From assembly GCA_021234155.1 (NCBI GenBank), contig JAJEKV010000002.1, positions 43,513,203 through 43,577,202 of the forward strand: DNA of 64,000 bases. Direction: 5' to 3'. Made by a program: the position numbers and the translations under genes. Shown here one piece after another: positions 34,341-45,164 of this stretch. This DNA is from Isoetes taiwanensis. Taxonomy: Eukaryota; Streptophyta; Lycopodiopsida; Isoetales; Isoetaceae. Numbering within the stretch: position 1 is the first letter of the stretch; every line of letters begins with the position of its first letter. The notes under the pieces were generated by a model. It ran no database searches and was not told where the DNA came from. It saw only the letters and a list, made by a program, of their open reading frames with translations.

Positions 34341-35755
34341 CACGTTCTATGAAAACCATGGGTGATACCTTCTTGCTACCAATGCCACAACCTCTGCATT
34401 AACCTCTTCTAGAATCTTTGGACTTAAGTAAACATTACGTGCAACTTCGACATTCTCTCTTATCCCTCCTCGTTTCTCTGCTTTGCGGTGGGGCAAGGAT
34501 TCACCGTTCTCCCTCACAAACATAACATGGCCTCACGGGGAGGAGCGAGGCTTCAAGGTGCCATAGTTACCATGTTCGGCGCTTTGCGTGCACCCTCAAG
34601 AAATTGTGCCTTCCATTTCGTGATACCGACTTTGAGATCCCGAGACCAAGGTACCACGCCCTTTCAAGAAACGAGATTTCTTTGCAAAGACTAGTCGTCC
34701 CACTCTTCGACCTTTCATGTTGTTGGCTAACATGTCATAAACAAAAGTAACCCTATCACTTGATTTCATGGCAAGGGAATTCCTTTTCGCATGTTAACAA
34801 CTTGATTCAGAGAGAACTTGACGCAACACCTATTCTTGCAACACAAGGTCCTCCCCAGAATCGAGGATAGCATTCTCGAGTGGTGAGACGAGCAAGCTTT
34901 GGTGGCCTTACAACCTTCTTGGGCTGTCGGGAATGAAAAGTGTAATGTCGTTTCTCATAATTTGGGTGCCGATGCTCGAGCTCCCCGGCCGGACACAATA
35001 TTCGCTTCCGCGCGGTGTTTGCGGTCAATATCTCCGGTGAAATTTACTCCATCAACAAGGACGAGGTCATTGCTCCATCTCATGAGCATCCTCGGTTTGG
35101 TAAATGCAAGCAACCCCGGCAACGGATGTTCACTTCAGAAAGGGAGGGAAAACTTCCCGATTCTGGATACTCCCACAAACTTGAAACCCGTAAACTGGTC
35201 ACAAACCGCATCATCATCGGGGCGGTGAAAGATATGAATCCCTTTCCGGCGCGATAATGGAGTCGCAGGAGTGCCATATCTCACAATCCTTTTCAAGAAG
35301 GGTATATCTTGTCGTGGTTGTGTCTCCTTTCCCACCTCTCGTCATTTGTCTTTTCTTTGGGGACGTGATTAGCGCGGGCGACTCACGAGCATCTTCGCCT
35401 TCTCCAGAGAACGAATGAGCCCCCGCTTCGCTATTGTGTTTGCATCTGGAGTTGGCCAAGGAAGGGTATGGTGGCCTTCGAACACTTCCTCCACACCTAC
35501 GCTCACTACTCCATTCGATATCTCCTTGAAGTGGCATTGTGTCATTTGCCCCACAACTCCCTTTGCTACTAGATGTTCATTAAGGAAGAGATACACAACC
35601 TGCACAAGGATTTCAGTAGTGTTAAAATCGAGTAAGGAAGACGAGAAAGCAATGCAAAGGACATGGGGGGATGGCCATTCAATGGTTGCACGCACAATGA
35701 AATTGGGCGGGTGCCCTTTTTTACATATGAGGTCTTTAGATTCCCCTTGTTGCAA
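34341..35755 (-). other. Probable upstream part of the DUF7869-like gene or a second decayed gene
   Basis: Minus-strand fragments such as LEKDCEIWHSCDSII (about 35,300) and CHFKEISNGVVSVGVEEVFE (about 35,530) look protein-like, in changing frames. Plus-strand ORFs overlap them. I cannot assign a function. Confidence 0.3.
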
Positions 35756-35776
35756 ATTGGGCGGCCGCCCAATTTG

Positions 35777-36265
35777 AACCGAATGAGGCGCTTATATAAG
35801 GTTAGTATTGATGCAGTCAGTCTCACAATGGGTACAAAGAAAGGTTCTCGCCTCGAACAAGGCCATGACATTACGGACAATTGGGCCCGCCCAATTTGGT
35901 CGTGGTTGTAGAAGAACTGTAAAGAAGGCAGAGACTCGGCGCCCACCCAATTTAGCTGCCATAGAGAAGACACATTCGAGTGACAACTTGAGAATAGGCA
36001 CAATAGGCACAACTTGAGATACTTCAACCGAATGAGGCGCTTATAAAGGGTTAGTATTGATGCAGTCAGTCTCACAATGGGTACAAAAAAAGGTTCTCGC
36101 TCTGAACAGGCCATGACCGCTTACAAATTGGGCGCCCGCCCAATTTGGTCGTGGTTGTAGAAGAGTCAGAAGTAGGCAGAGACTCCCCGCCCAATTTAGC
36201 CGCCATAGAGAAAACACATCTGAAAGTGACAACTTGAGAATAGGCACAATAGGCACAACTTGAGA
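35777..36265. repeat. Tandem duplication, ~249-bp unit
   Basis: Units 35777-36025 and 36026-36265 both begin AACCGAATGAGGCGCTTATA and end with GGCACAATAGGCACAACTTG. Each carries one full palindrome and one half-site of the AAATTGGGCG family. Frames on the minus strand repeat accordingly. Confidence 0.9.
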
Positions 36266-36709
36266 TATGGTTTGCCCACCGCCCATTTCACCTATTCGGT
36301 CATTTACACAAAAGGGACAATCTGGCATCGCCCAATTTGTCCCTTTCTGTAAATGAAACTGAAAGAGGCAGACACTAAAAGAACCCCCTTCGATTGAAAG
36401 GGGGAGGGTTGGACTGGTCACCTAAGTGGAATCCATCATCGAGCTACCAAAACAAATACAATCGAGCATTGGAAGGGCCTGACTACAAACAAGGGTGGAC
36501 TTATCAGGGTAGTTCTTGGGGGCAAACAAACGAGCATGGAGAAAACAAAGCAGCACACAATTCCCGCACACCAATTTTCGTGAAAAGGAAGGATCGCATC
36601 GAAACTTAGAGTTTATATAAATGTGACAAAGAGTCGCCAAGTCCAAACTTCAAAAATGTGACCGAACAACCACCCCGGTGAATGATGAGGAGTAAATCAA
36701 CAGGCGCCA

Positions 36710-36800
36710 TCGAAAAGGCGTGAATGAAGAGGTGTGAATGAACAGGCGTGCTTGAAGAGGTGCGAATGAACAGCCGTGAATGGAAAGGCGTGAATGATTA
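36710..36800. repeat. 14-bp minisatellite
   Basis: Six to seven units of the form (A/C)AG-GCGTGAATGAA, such as AAGGCGTGAATGAAGAG, AGGTGTGAATGAAC and AGGCGTGCTTGAAG. Confidence 0.8.
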
Positions 36801-36999
36801 CATTCCTTCAGATTACATTTGCAGCAATTACACATCGAGCTATGGCAAATAAAACTGAGGAGCAGCACAAACCTTTGGAGATTTCGTGGCCATGAGTATG
36901 AAGCGCTGAAGATGTTTGCGTCTTGAAGAAAAGATAGTGGCCAAACAGAAAAAGGCTGAAAAACAATAGGTCCAAGCGCATTTACATTTAAACACAAAT

Positions 37000-37586
37000 T
37001 CCCCCCAAAATTTGAATGTAATTTCCCCCCTATTTTGAAAGTTAAATGTCCCCCCTAATTTTGAGGTAATATGTCCGGCCCGGAACTTTTAAACACAACT
37101 TCCCGCCTAAAACACGTGCGACACGTGCATGACTCGAATTAAATTTGGGCGGGCTTTAAATGACGGATTTGAAATTTAAAATCTCCGTGCAATTATTAAT
37201 AAGGTCCACAATTAATTCCTCACGCTCGAACCCATCAACGGTCCATTTTTATTTGAAAAGTCCAAACTCTCACATGCACGACACTTGTCTTCGCTCATGA
37301 AAGGTCCATAACCCTTTAAAAGCCCTCATCCTCCCTCGACCGCAGTTTTAGAAAATTTCGTTTCCTTGGCGCCGCCCGCTTAACACTTGTCGCCTTCATA
37401 TTTTTACCCAGGAAAGTCATTCTCATCCCTATCCTTGCCGCCCACACTATACTCCCGAAACGGTATTGGGCGGATCGAGCACTTGGCGCCTTTGTGTTTT
37501 CGGCCGCTTGTCGCCATCCCTGGCGCCTTCCTCTCATTCATTGTCCTATCGTGCGGGAACCCCAGTACACCAAGGAATCTTAGCGG
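37000..37586. other. GC-skewed non-coding stretch, possible promoter region
   Basis: Repeated phrases TTCCCCCCTA/TGTCCCCCCTA occur at 36,996-37,060. GGTCCACAATTAATT at about 37,201 resembles the candidate terminal repeat. No gene recognised, although a small ORF follows at 37,587. Confidence 0.25.
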
Positions 37587-38007
37587 TTGATGGCATCTCG
37601 CCCCACCACAGAGGAGGCAAAGGTAAGTTTGGACTACTATCTAAATATAAACTTGAGCCGCCGATTGAGTATCCCACTTTTGCTTAGAGGAAATTGGGCC
37701 GTGGTCGACAAATTAACATCTTCTAGATGCCTCACCGGGTCCCCACAAATGCATACGAAATGCGTAACTTCATAGGGCACCCAATTGCTTCCCCGAGGGG
37801 CTTTCATTTTGCACAACATTGGCCTTTTTTCTCAAAAAAAAGAGGGCTACCCTTCCATCACGAGGGGTATCTTAACCACGCTCAAGGGCGTGAGAACGAA
37901 CTTCTCCCTTACACCAAATTAAAGGACGCTTAATTTACTCTTAAGGACAAAGACGACTTCCTTGGATGGTAGACTTGGCAGAGTAAATTGCCAATTCAAT
38001 TTGGTGT

Positions 38008-38330
38008 AAGGATCCGCCAAATTGGGCGGCGCTCAATTTGGCCTCTATGATGCAACCGCCTCCTCGCCCCAAGTCTCACTATGAGTTGAGCGGGAGTAAA
38101 TTGGGCGCCCAATTTGGTGTAGTAGGGATCCGCCAAGTGGGCTTCAATTTGGCCTCTATGATGCAATCGCCTCTTCACCACAAGTCTCACCATGAATTGA
38201 GGGGAGTAAATTGGGCGCCCAATTTATCGGTGTAGATCCGCCAAATTGGCAAGGCCCAATTTGGCCTCTATGATACAACCGCCTCTTCAGCCCCAAGTCT
38301 CCCAAGTACTAACACTACTTTCCGCTCAAG
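38008..38330. repeat. Three ~115-bp tandem units carrying the palindrome
   Basis: Units begin GGATCCGCCAA or AGATCCGCCAA at about 38,010, 38,127 and 38,234. Each contains TTGGCCTCTATGAT and CCCCAAGTCTC-type text. The first two end in GAGTAAATTGGGCGCCC palindromes. Confidence 0.85.
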
Positions 38331-38393
38331 TAGAATTATTATGGGCTTGAACAAAGCAGCATCGCCGGGTTCCCTTGGCCCCGCACTCCAAAT

Positions 38394-38723
38394 TTGCAGA
38401 GGCTATTGCAAGAGAGGATGCAAGAACGTAAGAAGAGAAAGAACTGCTTTGTCGGCATCCGTGTAGTGCCCCATGAAGTTTTGACGGCGGTCGAGGAATG
38501 GGTGCGGTGCATAGAGATAGGGAATATTCATCCCGGGTCCCGCACAAACCACCTCAAGGATCTTTTGCTTTTCTTTGGCAAGAGAGGGACAGGAAAAATG
38601 AACTCGGCGGGTATCGTCATCGACATGGAGGTCTCGCCTGAGAACAACGATGACTTCCTCATCGATGTTGAAGACAATCAGAGATCGACTTCCGTCCGCT
38701 ATAAAGTTCCACTTTCTAGGTAA
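38394..38723 (+). CDS. Unrecognised ORF (110 aa) in the GC-rich block
   Basis: The open frame includes RKKRKNCFVGIRVVPHEVLT, AVEEWVRCIEIGNIHPGSRT and EDNQRSTSVRYKVPLSR. Codon use and composition look protein-like rather than random. No known motif seen. It starts within the palindrome-rich tract and ends at 38,723. Possibly the first exon of the gene that continues at 38,860-39,460. Confidence 0.35.
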   Translation: MQRLLQERMQERKKRKNCFVGIRVVPHEVLTAVEEWVRCIEIGNIHPGSRTNHLKDLLLFFGKRGTGKMNSAGIVIDMEVSPENNDDFLIDVEDNQRSTSVRYKVPLSR

Positions 38724-38857
38724 CGAGCCATGTATGATGAACGCAAGTATAAAGGAAAGCCCACATTCTTGCGCCATAGAGGATGGGCGCTAGACTCATA
38801 TGAAAGTTTAGAGCGGGCATCAAATCAAGAATGATATCTTGATGGCTACTACTGCCG

Positions 38858-39460
38858 TAGTGGATATTAGAACACAAACAAAACAGGTCGAAAGCACTGT
38901 TCACGGAGTATCAGGGCAAAAACCAACCTAAAGTATACGATTCTAAGTGGCTTAAGTCTAGATACAAGAAAAGTGAGACAAAAGATAAGCAAGCAGCGCC
39001 GCCCATGGAGACCGAGACAGCAGTAAAGAAGGCGAGGACACCTGCTACAGCTATTCCCCGCAAAGCTGCCCCTAAACTTGTATTCGGTGGAATGTCTACA
39101 ATAGCAAGGTCGCCCCAGGTGAGTGCAGAAGAGGACCAGTCGTCTGAAGAGGAACCCTCTAAGCGCAGAGGAAAAGATTTAGGTGGTCCGTCCAAGAGGC
39201 GCAAGCGGGACATCTCATCACAGAGCCCAAATAGTTCGGAGAGGGAGTCTTTGTCTGCTTCTTCATCTGAAGAACGGGAGACTAGCCGGCAGATCGTGAA
39301 GTTCACTCCATCTGGTGGCGACGTCACACAGGAGAGCAGACATGAGTTGTCACAGAGCGCCATAGCAAGCATCAAGCAATGTGGAGAGAATCTACCCTCG
39401 GGGGTGGGCTTCGAGATTGAAGTCGATGTGTTCAAGATGCATAAAGCCCCGCAAATATGA
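38858..39460 (+). CDS. Unrecognised charged, serine-rich protein, likely nuclear
   Basis: The frame is open from about 38,858 through the ATG at 39,005 to the stop at 39,460. Upstream of the ATG it reads ALFTEYQGKNQPKVYDSKWL then KSRYKKSETK, in frame, so the real product probably starts farther upstream. The rest has basic patches (SKRRGKDLGGPSKRRKRD) that look like nuclear-localisation signals, and long Ser/Glu runs (SSERESLSASSSEERET). It may be disordered. No domain known to me. Confidence 0.4.
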
Positions 39461-40439
39461 CTTGTAGGGTCATAAGTCGAGCACTTGACACTCTCTATTT
39501 AATCGCTTATCAGCCATCGGATGCACCCTCCCCGTGGCCGATGTCGGTCGCTCGATCTACGCATTGCAGGCGCAGCAATTAAGTGGAAGAAGGCGAGAGG
39601 ACCGCAAAATGCGTAATTTTGATTGTAAATGGCAACCATAACGACCACGGTTGCTCAACCGCTTGTCACACAAGCTTTGTTAAAAGAGGGGGCCGGATAG
39701 GTTAAATGAGGAGGGCGGATACTACGCCATCGCAGGGCCGGATTCTTCAATAGAGGGGGGGCGGATCCTTCAAGCGTCTCGGCAGAAATCTCTCACAAAG
39801 AATCGAAGTACGTGCTCGTGTCGGCCCGGAGAATAATGACGTAACAAAGAAGACTATATACACGAAGAAGTATTCTTGAAGAAATTCAGCAGCCTTGAAA
39901 CTAGTGGGCATTCTACGGGGAAGCCTAAAAGGGAAAAAACGGGCACTCTCGTCGGTGGAGCTTTATTCCGTGGAGTGCACTACCACCATTATTTTCGAGT
40001 TCGTGCTATCCACGGTTTTCAAATACCACCAATTTCGAGATCGTTGACACTTTTTTTCCATGGCACCCAATTTTCTCGGAACGAGTGCAAATTGGGCCCG
40101 CCCTATTTGGGACCCGTCTAGGAAATTGGGCGCCGGCCAGCCACCGGTGTCGGATGGTCCGAAATTGGGCGCCTCAATTTGGGACAGCTAGTGCAAGCAA
40201 ATTAAGATGATGTGTATGGGCCTTATCTAATGCCTTCGTCATGCGAGGGATTGGAAAGTCAGAAGGCCGCAAACGATTAAGAAGTCAACTATGCGTGACT
40301 ACTTAACTACTTTGTATATCTTGATAACTTAATCATGGTCAATGTGCACCAAGTTGCCCGCTTATTCTACTTAAGACCGGTTGAAGGACTAGAAGGGAGA
40401 AAGAATTGAAGTGAAAGATAGGCTTAGACTTTTCACCAA

Positions 40440-41395
40440 CAATTCTTGTCGCCCATTAAAGTCCATGCATCTTCTAGATCTGCAAAGGCTGATGAAGGAG
40501 ATCAAGGATGGCACCACATTCCCGGAAGGGAAGCAAGGATTATACCGAGACGCACTCATGAAAGTCGAGCCTTAGAGCTGAAGAAGATTGGAACAATGGA
40601 GCGGGCCCTTGTCGATACATGAAGGAAGTGAAGAAACTTCCTTTTCAAGACATGGTCGCCTTGAGGCAAGCTCATCCCATATTCACAGAGAATCGATGCT
40701 TATGTTCGCCAAGTAGTATCGATGGATGGGCGTAAGGGACGCAAAGAGATGGAGAAGGAAAGCTTTCCGAGTCCCTCTACAAACAAAGTAGATCTAATAT
40801 CTTCTTGGGCCGCTTGAGGAGGGTGGCAAACCGTTCAAGTGTTTCCACGTTAGTCCGCGGGGTTTGTGCGTGGACGTGGTAAACACTTCTGCCCGCTTCA
40901 TTGGATGCGACTTCAGATATACAAAGAAATGGCCAAAGGAAGATTATGAAAAATTCCTTGACCAGCTTAGCACAATGATGGACCAGCAGCTTTTCTTGGA
41001 TAGCTATATTTATTACCCGGACCGCCTCAATGAGTGCCTATCCACCATGAAGACAATAGACGGTGGCGGCCGTGTTTGGGTTGGTTCCTACCAGACCCCC
41101 GCCGTAACCGCTTCTACCTCGGAGTTCGAGAGTTGCAATGTCTTGTCCCGCTAATGTATGTTGCGAGAGACGACGCTCCGCCATCCGTATGTGAAATAAA
41201 TATTTGTTTCGCCAATTCCGACCATCCAAAGCAATATGCTAAGTTTCCCAAGCATTTTAGAAAAAAACAGACATCGAAAAGAATTTGCCTCGATCATGAG
41301 TGTGCAGCGGTATGCATTTTAAATTGGGCACCAATTTTGTTGTTGACTATCAATGTTTCTAACATTTGTTTTCCCCCGCAGAACTTATTGGTCTG
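40440..41395 (+). pseudogene. Unrecognised gene remnant with frameshift
   Basis: Text in successive frames: LLDLQRLMKEIKDGTTFPEG (about 40,470), SARFIGCDFRYTKKWPKEDY (40,864-41,100) with YYPDRLNECLSTMKTIDGGG, then after a one-frame slip near 41,080, RNRFYLGVRELQCLVPLMYV and HPKQYAKFPKHFRKKQTSKR. A probable intron runs from GCG|GTATGC (about 41,310) to CCCCCGCAG (41,381) and contains a diverged palindrome. I do not recognise the family. Confidence 0.4.
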
Positions 41396-41504
41396 ATCGT
41401 CCTTGGTGCGACAAGGGTGCGGCAGTGGGGAGGAGTACTTCGTGCGTAATCGGGGTTGGAAAGTAGGACGTGCACCTATCTAGTACGCAGTTGATGTTGG
41501 AAGG

Positions 41505-42208
41505 TTGCAATCGTTTTCGACTTCTTTTCCGGTGGTGCTTTTAGCCGAAATGCGCAGGTGCGAGGGCTATAAAACATTGTCTTTTGAAACGACGAGAAGC
41601 TGGAAATTAAGCTTGTACGGATATTCGAAAGCAACTCGATGTCATGTTAGACGAGAAAAATCAAGAGCTCGGGCACTACAAAAGATCAAAGAGGGAAAGA
41701 AGAAGGCCTCTACTTCCAAAAATGTTCCTCCCTCGCTTTCCGCTCCCGAAACACCTTGTCCGTTCTCCTCTACAACCATAAACGAAGTGCAATCCATTTC
41801 GAGACAGACAAGAGCTCGATTCAAGTAGAGCTCAAAAGGCAAAGGGCCCTTGGCTCTCGTGGATTTGGAACTATTTAGGAGAAGAAAAGACAACATCAAT
41901 GCAATCGGCGTGGACTATTAATCGGGTGAATACTCGTGACATGATTGAGGCGACCTCAAAGTTCGAGGAAGAGGTTGCTAGGGATCCCGAAGTCCGCCGT
42001 TGTCATGGAAACACAAGAAGGGGACAATCGGGATGGAGAGGATGTGGTCCCCAACACATTGAACAGTCAAGATGTAGAGGAAGAGGTCGCGAACACAGAA
42101 GACAATCAGGGTGCAGATGAGGAGAATGAGGAACCGGGAGCCAAGATTTTAGGCAAAGAATGGAAAAGATCAAAGAGGCAAAAGACAACAACCTCCGCCC
42201 AAAGATGA
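41505..42208 (+). pseudogene. Charged coiled-coil-like remnant
   Basis: The pieces QLDVMLDEKNQELGHYKRSK (about 41,633), STSKNVPPSLSAPETPCPFS, and EGDNRDGEDVVPNTLNSQDV ... KILGKEWKRSKRQKTTT (41,945-42,208) form an acidic segment followed by a basic tail. Frames change between them. Function unknown. A nuclear, linker-like protein is a guess from composition only. Confidence 0.3.
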
Positions 42209-42729
42209 AGAACCCAAAGAAGGATCATTTCAAGAGGTGCCTCCGCATCTAATGAGCGATTTATGATGTCAAAATATGTGAAATATTTATGAACAATTGT
42301 AATTACTTCTTTTTCAGAAATGATAACGTTGCACTCATTTCCTTGTCTTAAAATTTTCTAGTTTACTTTGCTAACCAAATTGGGCGGGCGCCCAATTTGG
42401 TTACCCGTAGAAACTAAAACCTTTAATTTAATTTATTTCACGACCAATCTTGTTGCTGTTAACTTGAGACCTTCGCTATCCTCGACCACAAATTGGGTGG
42501 GCGCCCAATTTACTAGCAGAGTAAACGTCATCAAACATGAAGTGAAGTGGAGGTGCAGAAACAGTGGAGATCAAAGAGCAGACCCTCAGGAATTACTCAG
42601 GTACGTTACATTATATAATATTGACTATGCTTATTACATCCTTACAACATTATTATATCCTTGTCAGGTACATTATCATATCCGAGTCTACAACGATTCA
42701 CTCGCCGTCAACGCCGCCAAGGATGCCAT

Positions 42730-42930
42730 TCACTCAAAGATCTGGCCGATCGGGAAGCCAATGGTGGACCACAACACGAAAGTGAGCTTCCCGCAAGCAC
42801 TCGCAGGTCCATCCGCTTTGGACCGGAGCCATGGATCAAGACTAACACCGCCATCATATAGCACCGGGTTAATATCGTTGTAGCTCAAGTAGCACTTGAA
42901 GGATCGGATGTTCTCCGGACGATCCCGCAA
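42730..42930 (-). CDS. Small LDPWL-family ORF C
   Basis: The minus-strand 66-aa frame contains SYNDINPVLYDGGVSLDPWL then CGKLTFVLW. It shares the SLDPWL block with the ORF at 43,740-43,925 and the general plan with 43,525-43,247. See findings. Confidence 0.35.
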   Translation of the reverse strand: MRDRPENIRSFKCYLSYNDINPVLYDGGVSLDPWLRSKADGPASACGKLTFVLWSTIGFPIGQIFE

Positions 42931-43246
42931 GAAAAGCCATGAGAGATGAATGCGTGGAGCTGCTTTTATAGTGGTGAAAAATTATTGATGTCAATTATTG
43001 GCGCACATTCTAGCTCGTATTGACCGTGATATCGGTATACCAGATGACCACACGAAATTGGGTGGCCGCCCAATTTCGCGTACCATTCACTATGCGCATT
43101 CAAGGGGAACCATTCTAGGGCAAAGTGGGCGGGCGCCTAATTTCACGGGACATGTTGGACAAGTTGCACATATAGAAGACAAGTTGTACTAATACTTTAT
43201 CTCATAGATGATTACGACCGATTACAACAAGATGACAAGCGTTCAT

Positions 43247-43525
43247 TTAGGGGGACTCTTCTGAGTCATTTTCACCGGGCACCCCAGCGATCTTCTCTAT
43301 CATGTACATTTGATGCTCTCTATTCCATATCAGATGGATGATAACATCGAAGGGATCAGGATAATGGCGAGGATTTAGAGCGACTGTGGTCATCCAGTCT
43401 TCCATGGGTATCTCTCGCCGCAAGACCGCTTGAAGTTTTCGCGGATTCATCTTGCAGGTGATAGAATCTCGTTCAGGACCAGAATGAGACCACATGGCTA
43501 GACGAAGGCCAAATTTGATGGACAA
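43247..43525 (-). CDS. Small LDPWL-family ORF A
   Basis: The minus-strand 92-aa frame contains MNPRKLQAVLRREIPMEDWM then DPFDVIIHLIWNREHQMYMI-EKI. It aligns by eye over about 55 residues with ORF B (M-x4-L-x-A-x-L-x3-I-x3-W ... V-x-IH-x-VW ... EI-x-RI). It has an acidic C-terminus. Function unknown. Confidence 0.4.
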   Translation of the reverse strand: MSIKFGLRLAMWSHSGPERDSITCKMNPRKLQAVLRREIPMEDWMTTVALNPRHYPDPFDVIIHLIWNREHQMYMIEKIAGVPGENDSEESP

Positions 43526-43738
43526 AATTGGTTTCAGATATATTTATACCCACCATGATTATTGATGGTATTATACGCAAAGATTATTGGATATACACCG
43601 TATATACACCCAATAATGCTGCTACAGTGGTCATCAATAATTCCATGGCTATAAATATAGCTGCATTCGAGGGCACAAAGACATTCACGCCATGTCTCGC
43701 CATCTTCAAAGGCCCCATGTTGACACCCTTACTTGCCT

Positions 43739-43925
43739 TATGACCTTTGACGATCTTCATGCCTGCGAGTTGAAAGGGATATCCCTGGATCCCTGGCTGT
43801 ATGGTATAGCTACTGGTCGAAAGAAAGACTCCCCCGGCGAGTATCATGTTACTATCCATATTGTGTGGGTTCCGGAGCGCGAGGCTTTTGAGATTAATAG
43901 AATCACCAATAATTACAATCTATGA
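43739..43925 (+). CDS. Small LDPWL-family ORF B
   Basis: The plus-strand frame contains MTFDDLHACELKGISLDPWL, then SPGEYHVTIHIVWVPEREAF and EINRI. It is convergent to ORF A's strand, about 215 bp away. The upstream ATG at 43,692 adds an unrelated-looking leader, so I take the conserved Met at about 43,739 as the start. Confidence 0.4.
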
Positions 43926-44429
43926 CTTATGTATTTCATAACTTTATATGATATGATGATGTAACTGTGTTGTGCATGATTCAGTTGTAATCTTTCAGTT
44001 CTTATCTTCAGTTATGATCTACGTTTTCTCGTTTTCCTTTTGCCTACATGAAACTATCTTCAAGCCATCTGAAGGGCAAAGTGGAAAGGGCGCCCCAATT
44101 TCGGGGGAGACTATTCTCGAAGTAAAGTGGGCGGGTGCCCAATTTCCCCTGGAAGGAAAGTGGGCTGGGCTTCAATTTCCCCGGAAGGAAACAAGATATT
44201 ACTATTCAAAAATTGCACGTCATGGGCTGTTCTCAATGTAGACAAGAACCATTCTATTCATATAGGAATGGAGTACATGGATGGATTACATAGATAATAA
44301 TATCAACTAAACATCATGCCTCGAAAGAGATAGTTGAACAGAAAGATAATAGATAGTAATAGATAATATTAAACATGGACGTTTCACCAATATCCGGTTC
44401 CACCGCAATTAGATCCCCCGGATCGAACT

Positions 44430-44996
44430 CTATGGCTTGTCATGCGCTATACAGATCCAAACCGGCCATCCAATTCTCCCATTGATAGGGAGGCCGAGGA
44501 TGAGTTTGGTTACCAAACCCACACTCCCTTTTTTTTCCTTCTTGTAAAGCTTCTTAAATAAGGACCGAAGGAACTGTTGTGCGGCCAAACATCGCCCATT
44601 TTCAGCAACCTCTTTGAGCTTACGCCTGTAAATATGGCGTTTCAAGGAAATCAAACAGTCTTCCAGCTCTACCCTGCTGAGGTGATCCGGCTCATCACCA
44701 TCCTTCATCAACTCTCCACGACGAAGGAGCTTCCTCAGTTGGTGTCCCATTTCTTCTGTGCCATTTTTGTTTATCTCGTTCTGCACCTCAAGCTGAAGCT
44801 GATTCGCATGAGCTAATATTGGCTGGGAGATATGGCACTGCATTTCGCTCATTGTGAATCCGTCGCTGCGCCTAGTTCGGACCATTCTGACTGTCCCGAC
44901 TATGAATCTAAACTGTGCAGATTTGCGAATGCCGGTTGGTGTGGCGAGACCATGTTCAGTGAAGGCGCTTGGGCGGCAAACAAACTCGGATGTCAC
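44430..44996 (-). CDS. Unrecognised 188-aa ORF near the right edge of the GC-rich block
   Basis: Intact minus-strand frame, one of the longest uninterrupted in the window. The middle is charged and helix-prone (HANQLQLEVQNEINKNGTEE, ELEDCLISLKRHIYRRKLKE), which suggests a coiled coil. The end has LVTKLILGLPINGRIGWPVW. No motif I can name. It sits about 140 bp inside the candidate right terminal repeat. Confidence 0.4.
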   Translation of the reverse strand: MTSEFVCRPSAFTEHGLATPTGIRKSAQFRFIVGTVRMVRTRRSDGFTMSEMQCHISQPILAHANQLQLEVQNEINKNGTEEMGHQLRKLLRRGELMKDGDEPDHLSRVELEDCLISLKRHIYRRKLKEVAENGRCLAAQQFLRSLFKKLYKKEKKGSVGLVTKLILGLPINGRIGWPVWICIAHDKP

Positions 44997-45164
44997 TTCT
45001 TTGGCATAGTTGATAAAAGGCCTGCCAACTCACCTACCTGCACGCATTTCGAAATTTTGCATCATTCCACCAAATAAAACCCTTATTTTTTAATAAATGG
45101 GGTCCATTTGGGAGTCATATGGACTTAGCCAAAGTCCACAATTAATGAAATTATGCTTTATTGA

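Larger units (their letters stand above)
35753..44180. repeat. Palindrome family built on AAATTGGGCG/CGCCCAATTT (about 20 copies)
   Basis: Perfect or near-perfect palindromes occur at 35753-35776 (core AATTGGGCGGCCGCCCAATT), about 35,881, 36,124, 38,020, 38098-38115 and 38208-38225 (AAATTGGGCGCCCAATTT), about 38,241, 40,090, 40,125, 40,160 and 41,323. Further copies are 42372-42403 (15-nt arms beginning TAACCAAATTGGGCG), about 42,488, 43053-43078 and 43,125; diverged GTGGGCG forms lie at about 44,085, 44,125 and 44,158. Half-sites occur at 35,702, 35,943, 36,190, 36,333 and 37,144. The centre varies (GGCC, GC, GGG, TGGCC) while the arms are conserved. None lies clearly inside a conserved coding stretch; several sit just before a GTAG or CAG, so some may be in introns. 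Confidence 0.9.
32437..45164. mobile_element. Candidate large decayed transposon (about 12.7 kb) enclosing the DUF7869-like gene and palindrome arrays
   Basis: The left segment 32437-32467 (core AATTTCATTAATTATGGAC) and right segment 45134-45164 (core GTCCACAATTAATGAAATT) are inverted copies, 26 of 31 bases matching by eye. The interior is visibly GC-richer than both flanks and shares one palindrome family (35.7-44.2 kb). It holds a decayed DUF7869-like gene near the left end and several unrecognised ORFs. I see no target-site duplication and the inverted repeat is AT-rich, so the boundaries are tentative. The block may instead be several nested elements. Confidence 0.4.

Noticed and set aside
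35753-44180. CRISPR-like array
   Set aside because: Repeats are palindromic but irregularly spaced, with no uniform spacers, and the genome is eukaryotic.
32437-45164. Endogenous giant-virus insertion
   Set aside because: GC-rich block with unknown ORFs prompted the idea, but I see no capsid, packaging ATPase, polymerase or other hallmark gene. The DUF7869-like gene and repeats favour a transposon.
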